Source of the DNA: DASUXA01 sp036378155
GTDB taxonomy: Bacteria; Actinomycetota; Actinomycetes; Mycobacteriales; Micromonosporaceae
Assembly (NCBI GenBank): GCA_036378155.1
Contig: DASUXA010000113.1
Location: 1-15,379, forward strand
Direction: 5' to 3'
DNA length: 15,379 bases
Below the pieces are notes generated by a model. The model was not told the DNA's origin. It did no database searches and was given only the letters and a program-made list of their open reading frames with translations. Of this stretch, positions 14,195-15,379 are shown in pieces; the stretch's first letter is position 1; each line of letters starts with the position of its first letter. A program made the position numbers and the translations under genes.

Positions 14195-15379
14195 TCAGCC
14201 CTTGACCCGCCGACCGGCTTTCCAGACACCGGTGACGTGCAGCGGGTCGGCGAACACCGAAAGGTCGGTGAGCGGGTCGGCGTCCAGGACGATGACGTCG
14301 GCGTCGTAGCCGGGCAGCAACTGTCCGGAGCGGGGCGCCTGCGGACCGAGGGTGAGCGGGGCGGTCGCGGTCGCGGCTTCGATCGCCTCCAGCGGGCTGA
14401 ACCCGCACTGCCCGAGCAGCGGCAGTTCGCGGCCGTTGCGCCCCCACGAGCCGGGCGCGCCGTCGCCGTTGACCGCCAGGTCGGTACCCATCGCCACGGT
14501 CACCCCGTTCTCGTGCGCCAGGCTCACGGCGGCGGTGTGCTGGTCGGCCAGGGCTTCGAGCTTCGCCTGGGCGTACGGCGGCGCCGCCTTGCTCTCCAGG
14601 ATCTCCTGGACGATCGTTCGGGTCGGTACCAGGATCGCGCCCGCCTCGCGCATCGCGACCGCGCACTCCTCGTCGAGGTACGTGCCGTGTTCGATCGTCG
14701 TCACGCCCGCCTCGAGGGCCGCGATGATGCCCGGCTTGCCGTGGCAGTGCGCCGCCACGACCCGGTCCGCCATCCCCGCCACCTCGACCATGGCGCGCAT
14801 CTCGGCGACCGTGAACTGCTGGTGTACCGGGTGGTCCACCTCGGACAGCACGCCGCCCGAGGCACAGATCTTGATCACCTTCGCGTTCTTGCGCAGCTGT
14901 TCGCGTACCGCCTTGGCGCACTCCGCCGGCCCGTCCGCCAGCCGCAGCTCACCGGACAGGTGCGCGTAGTCGAGGATCCACGCCAGCGGGTACGCGTGCA
15001 GGTCGCCGTGCCCGCCGGTGGTGGACAGCACCGCGCCCGCGCCGTACACGCTCGGTCCCTCGATCGCGCCTTCGTCGATCACGCGGGCCAGGTACACGCC
15101 GAGCCCGCCGACCTCCCGGACGCTGGTGACCCCCGCGTCGAGGCAGGCGCGCAGGTCCGCGGTCGCCCGCGCGGCACGTACCGGGACCGGCTCCAGCGGC
15201 AGCCGCCCCAGGTCGAGGCCGCGCCCGCCCATCAGGTGCGCGTGGCAGTCCCACAGCCCCGGCATCACGGTCGTCGCACGGGTCACCGTCGCCGACGGGG
15301 TCTGCGGCGCGGTCGCCGCGGGACCCGCGTACTCGATCACCGGACCGTCCAGCACCACGACGGCGTCGCGAACCGGCTC
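14195..15379 (-). CDS. Metal-dependent amidohydrolase (imidazolonepropionase/prolidase-like), 5'-truncated by the window edge
   Basis: This is a TIM-barrel hydrolase of the amidohydrolase superfamily that cleaves C-N or similar bonds with a divalent metal centre. The frame is open to the right edge and reads EPVRDAVVVLDG there, typical of the beta strands before the barrel, so the true start lies outside. Counting from an internal GTG at 15358, the metal ligands are all visible: H39 and H41 in DCHAHL, the bridging lysine K163 in VIKICASGG, H204 in AAHCHG, H224 in IEHGT and D293 in MGTD. GGHGDLHAYP is also typical of the Xaa-Pro dipeptidase-like (Sgx9260-type) branch. The C-terminus returns to the small beta domain (GYDADVIVLDADPLTDLSVF). 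I see no signal peptide, but the N-terminus is missing. Substrate unknown. Confidence 0.88.
   Translation of the reverse strand, partial: EPVRDAVVVLDGPVIEYAGPAATAPQTPSATVTRATTVMPGLWDCHAHLMGGRGLDLGRLPLEPVPVRAARATADLRACLDAGVTSVREVGGLGVYLARVIDEGAIEGPSVYGAGAVLSTTGGHGDLHAYPLAWILDYAHLSGELRLADGPAECAKAVREQLRKNAKVIKICASGGVLSEVDHPVHQQFTVAEMRAMVEVAGMADRVVAAHCHGKPGIIAALEAGVTTIEHGTYLDEECAVAMREAGAILVPTRTIVQEILESKAAPPYAQAKLEALADQHTAAVSLAHENGVTVAMGTDLAVNGDGAPGSWGRNGRELPLLGQCGFSPLEAIEAATATAPLTLGPQAPRSGQLLPGYDADVIVLDADPLTDLSVFADPLHVTGVWKAGRRVKG

Noticed and set aside
1..15379. tRNA genes, CRISPR arrays, insertion sequences, prophage or attachment sites
   Set aside because: I looked on both strands and saw no cloverleaf candidates, regularly spaced repeats, transposase motifs or terminal repeats.

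Overview
This window comes from a high-GC actinomycete. The codon use is strongly G/C-ended, GTG starts are common, ArgF/ArgG/ArgR look actinobacterial, and the 16S rRNA leader motif is of the actinobacterial kind. The overall layout recalls Micromonosporales, but I cannot name a genus from sequence alone. Every supported gene is on the minus strand, so transcription runs from right to left. The long plus-strand reading frames are GC-rich shadows of these genes.

Right to left: (1) a 5'-truncated gene for a metal-dependent amidohydrolase (14195 to the window edge) is followed by a large ATP-binding LuxR-type (LAL) transcriptional regulator (11354-14107). (2) A 265-bp intergenic stretch holds a long hairpin and then a very readable promoter (TTGGCA, 17 bp, TACGGT). 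Two tandem ARG-box-like operators lie on this promoter, 20 bp apart centre to centre, and a strong Shine-Dalgarno follows. (3) The complete arginine operon argC-argJ-argB-argD-argF-argR-argG-argH follows. From argJ to argG each stop codon overlaps the next start by 4 bases (ATGA or GTGA). (4) A 3-methyladenine DNA glycosylase gene and tyrS (tyrosyl-tRNA synthetase) close the run, ending at a long-stem terminator. (5) The last ~500 bp is a ribosomal RNA operon control region, with up to three tandem promoters sharing a GATTTG -35 sequence, and then the conserved 16S leader. The 16S gene itself should begin just beyond the left edge.

How it works together: ArgJ (acetyltransferase, both acetyl-donor steps), ArgB, ArgC, ArgD and ArgF take glutamate to citrulline, and ArgG and ArgH finish arginine. 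The repressor ArgR is made from inside the same operon. With arginine bound it should sit on the two operators at the argC promoter, which gives an autoregulated loop.

Most of the window is housekeeping, and I see no convincing new defence or mobile system. The parts most worth a second look are the architecture of the rrn promoters (one -35 box forms one arm of a perfect 12-bp inverted repeat), the argC operator, the argR tail that encodes the argG ribosome binding site, and the uncharacterised amidohydrolase-LAL regulator pair.
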